A DNA stretch of 64,000 nucleotides from Methylobacterium phyllostachyos (GTDB lineage: Bacteria > Pseudomonadota > Alphaproteobacteria > Rhizobiales > Beijerinckiaceae). The stretch spans positions 62,001 to 126,000 of the forward strand of contig NZ_FNHS01000006.1 in the NCBI RefSeq assembly GCF_900103445.1, written 5' to 3'. Positions 29,026 through 38,184 of the stretch are shown here, piece after piece. Position 1 is the stretch's first letter. Each line of letters starts with the position of its first letter. The notes under the pieces are model-generated. The model did no database searches. It worked only from the letters and a program-made list of their open reading frames with translations, and had not been told where the DNA came from. The position numbers were made by a program, and so were the translations under genes.

Positions 29026-29333
29026 CGGTGCGCCTCGGCGGCCGGCAGGATCTGAAGGCTGCGCAGGATCCGGTCTTCGTCCAGCAGGTCGCCCGCGATC
29101 CGTCGTTCCGGCGCCGGGGTCACCCTGAGGAGGATCGGCGCAGCCAAAATTCTGTCGCGCTCGGCGAGATCGGGCTGCTGGTAGATGTCGATGATCTCCA
29201 GTTCGTATCGATTGCACAGGTGCCGTTCGCAAAGCCGCCGAACGGACTCGACCGCCCGCAGCGACCGTGGCGCCGTCCCGGCCACGAACAGGCGGAAGCG
29301 GTAGTGTTCCCTCGCCTCAGAGGGGGGTATCAT
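29022..29333 (-). CDS. kaiB: Divergent KaiB-like protein
   Basis: A 103-residue thioredoxin-like KaiB family member: YRFRLFVAGTAPRSLRAVES, LCERHLCNRYELEIIDIYQQ, ILAAPILLRVTPAPERRIAG, DLLDEDRILRSLQIL. Compared with the neighbouring kaiB it departs in the AxPTL region (AAPIL) and in the C-terminal segment (LRSLQI in place of LVGLDI), the part that switches fold in cyanobacterial KaiB. The start ATG 29333 lies 5 bases after the first kaiB stop, and its own stop overlaps the kinase start by 4 bases. It could be a second clock KaiB or a stand-alone version of the KaiB-like sensor of SasA. Confidence 0.88.
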   Translation of the reverse strand: MIPPSEAREHYRFRLFVAGTAPRSLRAVESVRRLCERHLCNRYELEIIDIYQQPDLAERDRILAAPILLRVTPAPERRIAGDLLDEDRILRSLQILPAAEAHR

Positions 29334-29338
29334 TCGGT

Positions 29339-29680
29339 TCAAAGCTCGTCCGCCCTCCGGCGAATATCGAGGCCGACCAGAACCTTGTCGGTGTTCGACA
29401 GATCGCCGATGATCCGCTTGAGCGGGGACGGAAGCCGTCGGACGAGGGTCGGGATGGCCAGGATCTGATCGCCTGCGGCGAGCTGGGGATTCTGCATCAG
29501 ATCGATGACTTCGATGTCGTAGCGACCCGCGAGGTGTTCCTCGCAGAAGCGCTTCAGGTTGCTCATGGCGGCCACGGATTTCGCCGTCTGCCCGGCAACG
29601 TACAGGCGTAGATGGTAATGGCCCGGATCGCGGTCGGGATCCGTCTCTGGCATCGGGCCGTCCGACGTGATTTCGCTCAT
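29339..29680 (-). CDS. kaiB: KaiB family protein
   Basis: A 113-residue canonical Kai[21 protein letters not shown] (residues 22-41), [20 protein letters not shown], and the fold-switching C-terminal segment [20 protein letters not shown] followed by [14 protein letters not shown]. In cyanobacteria KaiB binds the CI ring of KaiC and resets its phosphorylation cycle. An N-terminal Asp/Glu/Pro-rich extension of about 20 residues precedes the fold. ATG 29680 overlaps the kaiC stop by 4 bases, with GGAG 9 bases upstream. Confidence 0.94.
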   Translation of the reverse strand: MSEITSDGPMPETDPDRDPGHYHLRLYVAGQTAKSVAAMSNLKRFCEEHLAGRYDIEVIDLMQNPQLAAGDQILAIPTLVRRLPSPLKRIIGDLSNTDKVLVGLDIRRRADEL

Positions 29681-31365
29681 TCCGCAGCACTCCGCCGTGC
29701 CATCAACGCCCGCCGCTCGTCCGCGTCGTCCGCCGTCCGAGACGCGGTCTCCGCGCGCAGGCACGCCTCTTCGGCCTCCGCGGCTTCCAGGCTCGCCCGC
29801 AATTCCTCGAGCTGGCGGTCGATGGCCGACCGGCGACGCGCCACCTCACGCAGCTGCCGCTCGCTCTCCTGGATGCGCCGCCGCGCCTCGCTCCGCTCCT
29901 GGGCCTCCTGAACGATGCGGGCCGTTCCCGTCAGCACGCCAGAGGGCCCGATATAGGCATCGACCAGCTGGATTCCGCTGGATGACATGAGAAATTCGCG
30001 GATCTGGTTCGAGTGGCTCATGCCACGTGCCTTGATAACGTAGAGCGTGCGCGTCCGTTCGCCGTTCGCCTCCATGTTCTGAAGCTTGATCCAGGAGTCC
30101 ATGAGGGAGGACACGCCGAGATCGTCATCCTGGACCAGGGAGCCGTCGCTCCGCAGGGTGGTGAAGATGGCCGTGATCCCGCGGGCCTTGATCAGATCGA
30201 TCATGCGCAGCAGCATGCCCTGCAACTCGCCGGCGGGCCCGCGCAGGGCAGAGATCGGGTCGATCACGACCATCCGCGGCTCGAACCCGTCGAGGTCCCG
30301 ATGCATCCGGGCGAGGTGCGTCTCGAGGCCGTACAGGCTGGGCCGCGCCGCCTCGAAGCGCAGCAGCCCGCGCGCGCGGTGTGATTCGAGATCGAGCCCG
30401 ATCGAGGCCGCGTTGCGGATGATCTGCGCGCCGCTCTCCTCGAAGGCGAAGACGAGGCAACGCTCGCCGCGCCGGCAGGCCGCATCGACAATGGTCGCGA
30501 CCAGCATGGTCTTTCCGGTGCCCGACGCGCCGGAGACGAGGATGCTGGAGCCGCGATAGAAGCCGCCCGGACCAAGCATGCTGTCGAGGTCCGGGATGCC
30601 GGTCGCGATGACGCCGGTCGGCACTGCATAGTCGAGTTCGGCCGAGGTCACCGGGAGGACGCTGATCCCCGCGTGATCGATCAGGAACGGGTATTCGTTG
30701 GTGCCGTGAGCCGAGCCCCGATACTTGACCACGCGCAATCGCCGGGTGGTGATCTGGTCCGTCACGCGATGGTCGAGCAGGATCACGCAATCCGAGACGT
30801 ATTCCTCCAGCCCCTGCCGGGTGAGCTGTCCCTCGCCGCGCTCGCCGGTGATGATCGCGGTGAGACCCCGATCCTTGATCCAACCGAACAGCCTGCGCAG
30901 CTCCGCGCGCAGCAGCGACAGGTCGGTGAACCCCGCAAACAGGGTTTCGATCGTGTCGAGGACCACGCGTTTGGCGCCGATGCCATCCACCGCGAAGCCG
31001 AGGCGGATGAACAGGCCTTCGAGGTCGAAGGCGCCGGTCTCCTCAATCTCGCTCGGCTCGACCCGGACATGGTCAATGGCGAGCTTACCCGCCGCGACGA
31101 GGCCGTCGAGGTCGTAGCCCAGCGAGGCGACGTTGGCGGCCAGATCCTCGGCTCGCTCCTCGAAGCTCATGAATACGCCGGGCTCGTCGTACCGGGTCGC
31201 GCCGTTGACCAGAAAGGTCGTCGCGAACAGGGTCTTGCCGCAGCCGGCCGCGCCGCAGATCAGGGACGGCCGCCCGGCCGGAAGACCGCCGAAGGTCAGA
31301 TCGTCGAACCCCGCGATACCCGTGGGCGTCTTGGGCAACGTCGGGGCGGCGCGGTTGTCAGGCAC
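29677..31365 (-). CDS. kaiC: KaiC double-domain ATPase/autokinase
   Basis: A 562-residue KaiC with two RecA-like domains. CI has Walker A GAAGCGKT (38-45), catalytic Glu pair FEE (69-70) and [13 protein letters not shown] has Walker A GASGTGKT (279-286), FEE (309-310) and [10 protein letters not shown]. In CII the stretch [17 protein letters not shown] aligns with the region of S431/T432 in Synechococcus KaiC, placing Ser419-Ser420 at the autophosphorylation sites. After about residue 480 a charged coiled coil of some 75 residues ([20 protein letters not shown]) extends the protein. GTG 31365 was chosen; an in-frame GTG at 31431 is possible. The first gene of a four-gene operon without kaiA. 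Confidence 0.93.
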   Translation of the reverse strand: MPDNRAAPTLPKTPTGIAGFDDLTFGGLPAGRPSLICGAAGCGKTLFATTFLVNGATRYDEPGVFMSFEERAEDLAANVASLGYDLDGLVAAGKLAIDHVRVEPSEIEETGAFDLEGLFIRLGFAVDGIGAKRVVLDTIETLFAGFTDLSLLRAELRRLFGWIKDRGLTAIITGERGEGQLTRQGLEEYVSDCVILLDHRVTDQITTRRLRVVKYRGSAHGTNEYPFLIDHAGISVLPVTSAELDYAVPTGVIATGIPDLDSMLGPGGFYRGSSILVSGASGTGKTMLVATIVDAACRRGERCLVFAFEESGAQIIRNAASIGLDLESHRARGLLRFEAARPSLYGLETHLARMHRDLDGFEPRMVVIDPISALRGPAGELQGMLLRMIDLIKARGITAIFTTLRSDGSLVQDDDLGVSSLMDSWIKLQNMEANGERTRTLYVIKARGMSHSNQIREFLMSSSGIQLVDAYIGPSGVLTGTARIVQEAQERSEARRRIQESERQLREVARRRSAIDRQLEELRASLEAAEAEEACLRAETASRTADDADERRALMARRSAAE

Positions 31366-31623
31366 GATACGGGCTGTCCTGGGCGTCACTGTCGAAAGCT
31401 GGGCTTGGGGCGCCGCGGTGGGGATCGCCACCGCGTTGACCCGGCGGCGGCAATTTTGAAATGTCCCACACGTCGCCGATGACCCACAGGCCGGGTGGAA
31501 TGTCGGCCCGGACCGGGTATGGCAACGCCGCCAGCAGCGCAATATGCCGGCGGCGCGTACCGGCTTCGACATCTTATGGTTGGTGTGCGGCAGAAGCCGG
31601 CGCGGATTTCGGAGTGTGGTCGC

Positions 31624-32247
31624 ATGCTGGGTTGGGAGATCGACCGGGATGCCCTGACGGCGCCCGCCGTAGCGCGAAACCGCGACGCAATTCTCGACGT
31701 GCTGCGGCGTGTCTTGCCGGCCCGGGGAACCGTGCTCGAGATCGCCAGCGGCTCCGGCGAGCATGCGGTGCATATCGCGGGGGCGCTGCCGGATCTCACG
31801 TGGCTTCCAAGCGATCCCGATCTGGAGGCCCGGCGCAGCATCCGAGCCCATACCCTCCGGGCGGGGCTGACCAACATCCTGACCCCGTTGGATCTCGACG
31901 CCCGCGTGGTCCCATGGGCGGTCGATCGCGTGGACGCCATCGTCTGCATCAACATGATCCATATCGCGCCCTGGGCTGCGACCGTAGGGCTCATGACCGG
32001 GGCGGGACACGCCCTAAGCGAGGGCGGAATCCTGATCCTCTACGGGCCATTCCGGGAAGGCGGCCGGCACAGTGCCGACAGCAACGGCGCCTTCGATGCA
32101 TCCCTGCGCGCCCGTGATCCGGTTTGGGGTGTCCGCGATCGTGAAGCCGTGGCGGCCGAGGCGGCTCAGCGCGGACTGGTCCTGACCGAGCGCATGGCAA
32201 TGCCGGCCAATAATCTGACCCTGATCTTCCGGCGCGCGAGAGCCTGA
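31624..32247 (+). CDS. DUF938 SAM-dependent methyltransferase
   Basis: A 207-residue class I methyltransferase-like protein of the DUF938 family. It has the SAM-binding motif VLEIASGSGEHAVHIAGAL, an acidic WLPSDPDLEARRSIRAH, CINMIHIAPW, and GGILILYGPFREGGRHSADS, which is typical of this family. The substrate is not known. ATG 31624 has GGAG 9 bases upstream; upstream in-frame codons look non-coding. It is divergent from kaiC with a 258-base gap that must hold both promoters. Confidence 0.88.
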   Translation: MLGWEIDRDALTAPAVARNRDAILDVLRRVLPARGTVLEIASGSGEHAVHIAGALPDLTWLPSDPDLEARRSIRAHTLRAGLTNILTPLDLDARVVPWAVDRVDAIVCINMIHIAPWAATVGLMTGAGHALSEGGILILYGPFREGGRHSADSNGAFDASLRARDPVWGVRDREAVAAEAAQRGLVLTERMAMPANNLTLIFRRARA

Positions 32248-32366
32248 CGCGATATTCGTCACTCCTCGATACGATTGCACATTGAATTCATCCAATCGCG
32301 CGGTGCAGAATTCCGCCGCGAGCCCGATGCGGCGGCAAAAGCCGCGGGGGCCGCAGGAGGAAGCCC

Positions 32367-33608
32367 ATGCCGATGGAACGTAGCGTTTCGAGCCGGGCCT
32401 TGGCCCTAATTGCCGTGGCCGGAATGGTCGGAGCCGGGCCGGCGCGAGCCGCGGACCCGATCAAGATCGGGGTGATCGCCGAGGCGCAGTCCGTCGTCGG
32501 GGCCTCGATCCCGCAGGCGGTGCAGCTCGCCGCCGACGAGATCAACGCCAAGGGTGGTGTTGACGGCCGGCAGATCCAGGTCGTCACCTACGACGACAAG
32601 AGTTCCGCTTCCGACGCGGTCCGCGCGTTCCAGCGGGCCGTATCCGAGGACAAGGTCAATCTCGTCATCGCCAGCTACATTTCCGAAGTCGTGCTGGCGC
32701 TGATGCCGTGGGCGGCCCGGCTTAAGACGCCGATGATCACCCCCGGCGCGGCCTCGAACGAGATCAGCCTCGCCGTCCACAAGGACTACGCGCGCAACAA
32801 GTATACCTTCCACGGCTACCTGACCTCGGCGGCCCTGGCCCAATCGATCTGCGATTCCACCAAGGACATGCTGATCGACCTTATGAAGGTGAAGACCGCA
32901 GCCATCATGAGCGAAGACGCCGCTTGGACGCGTCCCCTCGACGTCGGCTACGAGAAATGCCTGCCCGAGATTGGCGTGAAGGTCGTCGATCACATCCGCT
33001 TCTCGCCGGACACCGGTGACTTCACCCCGATCTACAACAAGATCGAGGCGGCCAAGCCGGATCTCATCGTCACCGGCATCTCCCATGTCGGCGTACAGCC
33101 GACCGTGCAGTGGCAGAACCAGCAGGTTCCGCTTGCCATGACCGGCATGAACTCGCAGGCCACCTCCTCGACCTTCTGGTCGAACACCAACGGTGCGACG
33201 CAAGGGGTGATCTTCCAGAGCATCGCGGTGCCTGGGGCGGCCATCACCGGCAAGTCGGTCGCCTTCAGCGAGGCATTCAAGAAACGATTCAACAGCGACC
33301 CGTCCTACGCGGGCTACATGGCCTACGATCAGGTCTACTACGCCGCAGACGCCGTGAAGCGCGCCGGCTCGACCGAGGCCGACAAGCTGGTCGAGGCCCT
33401 GGAGAAGACCGACTGGGAGGGCACGGTCGGCCGAACCCAGTTCTACGGCAAGGACGACCCGTTCACCCACTCGATCAAGTACGGTCCTGGTTTCGTGACC
33501 GGCCTGATGGCGCAGTGGCAGGATGGCAAGCAGGTCGCGATCTGGCCGAAGGCCCTGGCGCAGGGTCAGATCGTGTTGCCCGCCGCCGTGAAGGCGGCCG
33601 CGCGGTAG
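32367..33608 (+). CDS. Branched-chain amino acid-type ABC substrate-binding protein
   Basis: A 413-residue periplasmic type I binding protein (Peripla_BP_6, LivJ-like). The signal peptide (SRALALIAVAGMVGAGPARA) precedes IKIGVIAEAQSVVGASIPQA, then VQLAADEINAKGGVDGRQIQ and YDQVYYAADAVKRAGSTEAD. The ligand could be an amino acid, a small carboxylate or another compound. A strong GGAGG lies 6 bases before ATG 32367. No permease or ATPase genes adjoin it, so it is an orphan binding protein here. A hairpin follows the stop. Confidence 0.92.
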   Translation: MPMERSVSSRALALIAVAGMVGAGPARAADPIKIGVIAEAQSVVGASIPQAVQLAADEINAKGGVDGRQIQVVTYDDKSSASDAVRAFQRAVSEDKVNLVIASYISEVVLALMPWAARLKTPMITPGAASNEISLAVHKDYARNKYTFHGYLTSAALAQSICDSTKDMLIDLMKVKTAAIMSEDAAWTRPLDVGYEKCLPEIGVKVVDHIRFSPDTGDFTPIYNKIEAAKPDLIVTGISHVGVQPTVQWQNQQVPLAMTGMNSQATSSTFWSNTNGATQGVIFQSIAVPGAAITGKSVAFSEAFKKRFNSDPSYAGYMAYDQVYYAADAVKRAGSTEADKLVEALEKTDWEGTVGRTQFYGKDDPFTHSIKYGPGFVTGLMAQWQDGKQVAIWPKALAQGQIVLPAAVKAAAR

Positions 33609-33621
33609 AGTCCGCCCGGCG

Positions 33622-33645
33622 ACGGTGCTTGCCAAGCGGCACCGT
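33622..33645 (+). terminator. Hairpin after substrate-binding protein gene
   Basis: A 7-bp inverted repeat ACGGTGC / GCACCGT with a 10-base loop lies 13 bases after the stop. There is no T-tract. Likely a transcript-end hairpin. Confidence 0.45.
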
Positions 33646-33711
33646 TGCCGCAAGTAAGGGGCCCCCGAGGCCGGACGCGGCCCGGAAGACGCATGCGTTG
33701 AGGACACGTCG

Positions 33712-34725
33712 ATGGCTAGCACCGCCCTGCCCGAGACCATGCGCCGGATCCATTTCACCGGCCCCGGCGGCCCGGAGGTGATCGCGGTCGAGATCGCGCC
33801 GCTTCCGCAGCCGGGACCGGATCAGGTGCTGATCGAAGTGGTCGCCGCCGGTGTGAACCGTCCGGACGTGATGCAGCGCGCCGGATTGTATCCGCCACCC
33901 CCGGGAGCGACCGAGATTCCGGGACTCGAGGTCGCCGGCCGCGTCGCGTCGCTGGGCAACGGGGTCGGTGGCCTGTCCGTTGGCGACGAGGTCTGCGCGC
34001 TGGTGATCAGCGGCGGTTACGCCGAGTTCGCGGTCGCCGAAGCTGCGCATTGCCTGCCGCGCCCGAAGGCGGTTTCCTTGACCGATGCGGGGGGGCTGCC
34101 GGAGACCTTCTTCACCGTCTACTCGAACGTGGTCCAGCGCGGCCGGCTGGCCGCGGGCGAGAGCTTCCTCGTCCATGGCGGGTCCAGCGGGATCGGCGCC
34201 ACCGCGATCCAGATCGCGAAGCATGTCGGCGCCCGGGTCTTCGCCACGGCCGGATCGGCCGAGAAATGCCGCTTCTGTGAGGAGCTCGGTGCGGATGCCG
34301 CGATCGACTACAAGCAGTCGGATTTCGCCGAAGAGGTGAAGCGTCTGACGGAGGGCCGCGGCGTCGACGTCATCCTCGACATGATCGGGGCCAGCTACCT
34401 GGCCCGGAACCTCAAGTCCCTGGCTCCGGACGGGCGCCTGGTGATGATCGCCCTCATGGGCGGCTACAAGGTCGACGGCCTCAACATCACGCCGATCATG
34501 CGCAACCGCCTGACCTTCACCGGCTCGACGCTCCGGCCTCGTCCCAAGGCCGACAAGGCCGCGATCGCGGAGGGGCTGCGCCGAGATATTTGGCCTGCGC
34601 TCGAAGCCGGGCGTATCCGCACTGTCACCCACGCCACCTTTCCCCTGGAGCAGGCCCGGGACGCGCATGCGCTGATGGAATCCAGCGCCCATCTCGGCAA
34701 GATCCTGCTGACCACAGGGCGCTGA
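33712..34725 (+). CDS. NAD(P)H quinone oxidoreductase, zinc-independent MDR type
   Basis: A 337-residue medium-chain dehydrogenase/reductase of the PIG3/quinone oxidoreductase branch: VVAAGVNRPDVMQRAGLYPP, EIPGLEVAGRVASLG, the NADP-binding FLVHGGSSGIGATAIQIAKH with an AXGXXGIG-type turn, and VDVILDMIGASYLARNLKSL. The Zn-binding cysteines of alcohol dehydrogenases are absent, as expected for quinone reductases. Probably a soluble two-electron reductase of quinones or enones. Downstream of the binding-protein gene with a hairpin between them. Confidence 0.92.
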   Translation: MASTALPETMRRIHFTGPGGPEVIAVEIAPLPQPGPDQVLIEVVAAGVNRPDVMQRAGLYPPPPGATEIPGLEVAGRVASLGNGVGGLSVGDEVCALVISGGYAEFAVAEAAHCLPRPKAVSLTDAGGLPETFFTVYSNVVQRGRLAAGESFLVHGGSSGIGATAIQIAKHVGARVFATAGSAEKCRFCEELGADAAIDYKQSDFAEEVKRLTEGRGVDVILDMIGASYLARNLKSLAPDGRLVMIALMGGYKVDGLNITPIMRNRLTFTGSTLRPRPKADKAAIAEGLRRDIWPALEAGRIRTVTHATFPLEQARDAHALMESSAHLGKILLTTGR

Positions 34726-34838
34726 CCGGCGCGTAGGCAGGAACCTGCTTCGTCGGAGCCGCGTTGGCGGCCGGTAACGGAATCGTGTCGCAGACCGCGC
34801 CTTCGCGTGTTGCGTCCGGCAGACGAGGGTTTGTGCCA

Positions 34839-35144
34839 ATGGTCGAGAAATTGAACCCGCAGGAGGGACGGCAGGGCGAGCGCGGCAAGCCCGTACTCTG
34901 GGTCCTGGTGGCGAGCCTCGTCCTCTTGGCGATCGCCACCGTCGGGTTGCTGACATGGAACGGCGCGAATGCGCCGAAGACTTACGACAGCCAGGTGGGG
35001 AACGTGTCGGGCCGCGAGATCACCGGCTCGGTCAACGGCCAGACCGGTGGCGCCTCGACGTCGAACAGCACGGGCGTTCCGGGCGGCAACCCGTCCTATC
35101 CGCAGCCGTCGCAGCAGAATGCGAATGGCGGAGCTGCCAAGTAA
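34839..35144 (+). CDS. Small single-pass membrane protein
   Basis: A 101-residue protein with a short charged N-terminus (MVEKLNPQEGRQGERGK), one transmembrane helix (VLWVLVASLVLLAIATVGLL, residues 19-38) and a low-complexity Gly/Ser/Asn/Pro/Gln tail that would face the periplasm. ATG 34839 has GAGG 10 bases upstream. No family is recognised. It lies 113 bases after the quinone oxidoreductase gene. Confidence 0.65.
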   Translation: MVEKLNPQEGRQGERGKPVLWVLVASLVLLAIATVGLLTWNGANAPKTYDSQVGNVSGREITGSVNGQTGGASTSNSTGVPGGNPSYPQPSQQNANGGAAK

Positions 35145-35152
35145 TCGTATGC

Positions 35153-35174
35153 GGGGCGGCGATCGTGCCGCCCC
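35153..35174. terminator. Bidirectional terminator hairpin
   Basis: A perfect 8-bp repeat GGGGCGGC / GCCGCCCC with a 6-base loop lies between the convergent membrane-protein and hbd genes. No T-tract. Confidence 0.6.
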
Positions 35175-35186
35175 CGGTGCCGACGA

Positions 35187-36068
35187 TCAGCGGGTCGGAA
35201 CCGGCGTCGGTCCGCGGTAATCGTAGAAGCCGCGCTTCGCCTTCCGGCCGAGCCAGCCCGCCTCGACATACTTCACCAGGAGCGGGCAGGGGCGGTACTT
35301 CGAATCCGCAAGCCCCTCATACAGGACCTGCATCACCGAAAGGCAGGTATCGAGACCGATAAAGTCGGCGAGCTGGAGCGGGCCCATCGGGTGGTTCGCT
35401 CCGAGCTTCATGGCGGTGTCGATCGATTCCACCGAGCCCACGCCCTCGTACAGCGTGTAGATCGCCTCATTGATCATCGGCAGCAGAATGCGGTTGACGA
35501 TGAAGGCCGGAAAATCCTCCGACATCGTCGAGGTCTTGCCCAGCTTGGCGATGAACGCCTTGGCCGCCTCGTAGGTCGTATCCTCGGTGGCGATGCCGCG
35601 GATCAGCTCGACGAGCTGCATCAGCGGCACTGGATTCATGAAGTGGATGCCGATGAACTTCTCCGGCCGGTCCGTCGCCGCGGCCAGCCGGGTGATCGAG
35701 ATCGACGAGGTGTTGGTCGCGACCAATGCCTCCGGGCGGAGCGAGGCGCATAGACTTGAGAAGATCTCGCGCTTCGTGGCCTCGTTCTCGGTCGCGGCCT
35801 CGATCACGAGGTCACACGGTCCCAAGGCATCGAAATCGCGGGCCGGGGCGATACGCGCGCGGGCTGTGCGGCTGTCTTCTTCCGACAGAGTGCCTTTGCT
35901 GACGAGCCGATTGAGGTTGCCCTCGATCGCACCCAGACCGTTCTCGAGGCGGGCTGCGTCGCGATCATTCAGCAGGACATCGAGACCGGCCGAAGCGCAG
36001 ACCTGCGCGATGCCGCTGCCCATCTGGCCCGCGCCGATGATGCCGACCCGCTTGATCTCCATGTCCAT
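35187..36068 (-). CDS. hbd: 3-hydroxybutyryl-CoA dehydrogenase
   Basis: A 293-residue 3-hydroxyacyl-CoA dehydrogenase of the short, stand-alone type. It has the Rossmann motif VGIIGAGQMGSGIAQVCASA (residues 8-27), ATENEATKREIF with the NAD/CoA-proximal Glu, NTSSISITRLA, catalytic His in GIHFMNPVPLMQLVELI, and the C-terminal FIVNRILLPMINEAIYTL and DFIGLDTCLSVMQVL. It interconverts 3-hydroxybutyryl-CoA and acetoacetyl-CoA. It follows etfB-etfA with a 179-base gap, which links it to C4 acyl-CoA metabolism. Confidence 0.95.
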   Translation of the reverse strand: MDMEIKRVGIIGAGQMGSGIAQVCASAGLDVLLNDRDAARLENGLGAIEGNLNRLVSKGTLSEEDSRTARARIAPARDFDALGPCDLVIEAATENEATKREIFSSLCASLRPEALVATNTSSISITRLAAATDRPEKFIGIHFMNPVPLMQLVELIRGIATEDTTYEAAKAFIAKLGKTSTMSEDFPAFIVNRILLPMINEAIYTLYEGVGSVESIDTAMKLGANHPMGPLQLADFIGLDTCLSVMQVLYEGLADSKYRPCPLLVKYVEAGWLGRKAKRGFYDYRGPTPVPTR

Positions 36069-36247
36069 CTGTCGACCTGTGCCCCTGATACCGATGCCCG
36101 GCGGCCCGACTCAACGGACTGTGCCCGACGACGGCACGCAGTATCGCCGTCGCCCGCCTTCTAGACCAATCACCGGCGTGGAAGGAACCCGCCGGGCCGC
36201 ACGTCGCGAAAGTGCACGTCGCGCTTGGCCACGGGAAACCCCACCCG

Positions 36248-37201
36248 TTACTGACCCTTCGCCTTTCCGATCTCAGATTGCAGTTCCGGCACAACCTGGA
36301 ATAGGTCGCCGACGAGCCCGTAATCGGCGACCTGGAAGATTGGGGCGTCTTCGTCCTTGTTGATCGCGACGATGACCTTCGAGTCCTTCATCCCCGCGAG
36401 GTGCTGGATCGCGCCGGAGATGCCCACCGCGACGTAGAGGTCGGGGGCCACCACCTTGCCAGTCTGGCCGACCTGCCAGTCGTTCGGCGCGTATCCCGCG
36501 TCCACGGCCGCGCGGGAGGCGCCTACCGCCGCGCCGAGGGTATCGGCCAGGGGCTCGATCAGCTCGTGGAACTTGTCCGACGAACCGAGCGAACGGCCGC
36601 CCGAGACGATGATCCGCGCCGAGGCTAGCTCAGGCCGGTCGGACTTGGCGATTTCCTCACCCTTGAAGCTCGAACCGCCCGCTTCCGGCGCAGAGGCCGA
36701 CAGGGGCTCGACCGGCGCAGCGGAGCCGCCTTCGCCCGCAGCCTTGAAGGCCGCCGTGCGCACGGTGATCACCTTCTTGCCCGCGGGGGCCTGCACGGTC
36801 TGGATGGCGTTGCCGGCGTAGATCGGCCGCTCGAACGTGTCGGGCGACACCACCTTGATGATGTCGGAGACCTGAGCCACGTCGAGCAGGGCCGCCGCCC
36901 GCGGCAGCACATTCTTGCCCGTGGTCGAGGCCGAGGCGATGATCGTCTCGTAGGGCTCGGCGATCGACGCGATCAGCGCTCCGACCGGCTCGGCGAGATC
37001 GTGGTCGTAGATGGCGTCTTCAGCAACCAGCACCTTCTCGACGCCGTCGAGCTTGGCCGCCGCTTCGGCAACCGGCCGCGATCCCGAGCCGAGGACCAGG
37101 GCGTGGACCGGCGCGCCGATATCCTTGGCGGCCGTCAGCGCCTTCAGCGTCCCGTCCTTGATCTGGCCGTTGCCGTGCTCGACGAAGAGGAGTGTCGTCA
37201 T
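36248..37201 (-). CDS. etfA: Electron transfer flavoprotein, alpha subunit
   Basis: A 317-residue ETF alpha subunit. The N-terminal alpha/beta domain ([20 protein letters not shown]) precedes the FAD-binding C-terminal domain: [59 protein letters not shown] and [20 protein letters not shown]. With EtfB it takes electrons from acyl-CoA dehydrogenases and passes them to ETF:quinone oxidoreductase. It is 67 bases downstream of etfB in the same operon. Confidence 0.97.
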   Translation of the reverse strand: MTTLLFVEHGNGQIKDGTLKALTAAKDIGAPVHALVLGSGSRPVAEAAAKLDGVEKVLVAEDAIYDHDLAEPVGALIASIAEPYETIIASASTTGKNVLPRAAALLDVAQVSDIIKVVSPDTFERPIYAGNAIQTVQAPAGKKVITVRTAAFKAAGEGGSAAPVEPLSASAPEAGGSSFKGEEIAKSDRPELASARIIVSGGRSLGSSDKFHELIEPLADTLGAAVGASRAAVDAGYAPNDWQVGQTGKVVAPDLYVAVGISGAIQHLAGMKDSKVIVAINKDEDAPIFQVADYGLVGDLFQVVPELQSEIGKAKGQ

Positions 37202-37230
37202 GATCGTCTCGAATCCTCGGGTTTGAAGAC

Positions 37231-37261
37231 GCGCGGCTCGACCCGTGGCGGGGAGCCGCGC
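37231..37261 (-). repeat. Intercistronic hairpin between etfB and etfA
   Basis: A perfect 9-bp inverted repeat GCGCGGCTC / GAGCCGCGC (37231-37239 and 37253-37261) with a 13-base loop fills the short gap between etfB and etfA. It lacks a T-tract. It could stabilise the upstream message or adjust subunit ratio rather than terminate. Confidence 0.55.
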
Positions 37262-37268
37262 CTACTGA

Positions 37269-38018
37269 TCAGATGACGCCGGCCTCGACCTTGAGCTTCT
37301 GCACGAGTTCGGCCGCGGAGCCGACCTTCACACCGGCCGAGCGCCCCGGCGGCTCAGCGGTCTTGAGCACCGTGAGCTTCGGGGTGACGTCGACGCCGAG
37401 CGCGTCGGGGGCCAGCTCCTCCAGCGGCTTCTTCTTGGCCTTCATGATGTTGGGCAGGCTCGCGTAGCGCGGCTCGTTCAGGCGCAGATCCGTGGTGACG
37501 ATCGCCGGCAGCTTGAGGCTTACCGTCTGAAGGCCGCCATCGACCTCCCGGGTCACGTCAAGGCTGCTCTCGCCGACCTCGATCCTGAAGGCGAAGGTGC
37601 CCTGCGGCCAGCCGAGCAGCGCGCCGAGCATCTGGCCGGTCTGGTTCGAATCGTCGTCGATCGCCTGCTTGCCCAGGATGACGAGCTGCGGGCTCTCCTT
37701 CTCGACCACGGCCTTCAGCAGCTTGGCGACGGCCAGAGGCTCGCAATTGACGTCGGTCTTCACCAGAATGGCGCGGTCGGCACCCATGGCCAGCGCGGTC
37801 CGGAGCGTCTCCTGCGCCTGCTGCGGGCCGATCGAGACCGCCACGATCTCGGTAATTTTGCCCTTTTCCTTCAGGCGGATCGCCTCCTCGACGGCGATCT
37901 CGTCGAAGGGGTTCATGGACATCTTGACGTTGGCCAGTTCGACGCCGGAGCCGTCGGCTTTGACGCGGATCTTGACGTTGTAGTCCACAACCCGCTTGAC
38001 GGGCACCAGCACCTTCAT
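37269..38018 (-). CDS. etfB: Electron transfer flavoprotein, beta subunit
   Basis: A 249-residue ETF beta subunit: [20 protein letters not shown] at the N-terminus, [20 protein letters not shown], and the AMP-binding/recognition region [20 protein letters not shown]. The C-terminal recognition loop ([20 protein letters not shown]) contacts acyl-CoA dehydrogenases. GGAA lies 5 bases before ATG 38018. The first gene of etfB-etfA. Confidence 0.97.
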   Translation of the reverse strand: MKVLVPVKRVVDYNVKIRVKADGSGVELANVKMSMNPFDEIAVEEAIRLKEKGKITEIVAVSIGPQQAQETLRTALAMGADRAILVKTDVNCEPLAVAKLLKAVVEKESPQLVILGKQAIDDDSNQTGQMLGALLGWPQGTFAFRIEVGESSLDVTREVDGGLQTVSLKLPAIVTTDLRLNEPRYASLPNIMKAKKKPLEELAPDALGVDVTPKLTVLKTAEPPGRSAGVKVGSAAELVQKLKVEAGVI

Positions 38019-38184
38019 GGCGGTTCCGATCCTTCCCCAAAGGATTCTTGTCGTCGTGCAGTCCAGTTCGCGCAGATGCCACACGGGCAACGCGAGGACT
38101 TACAGCGCGGCCGGACCGTAGCGGCCACATTTCCGCCTTGTCAACGCGGCGCAGTGAAGGGCGCGGGAAAAGGCCGCCGGCGCC

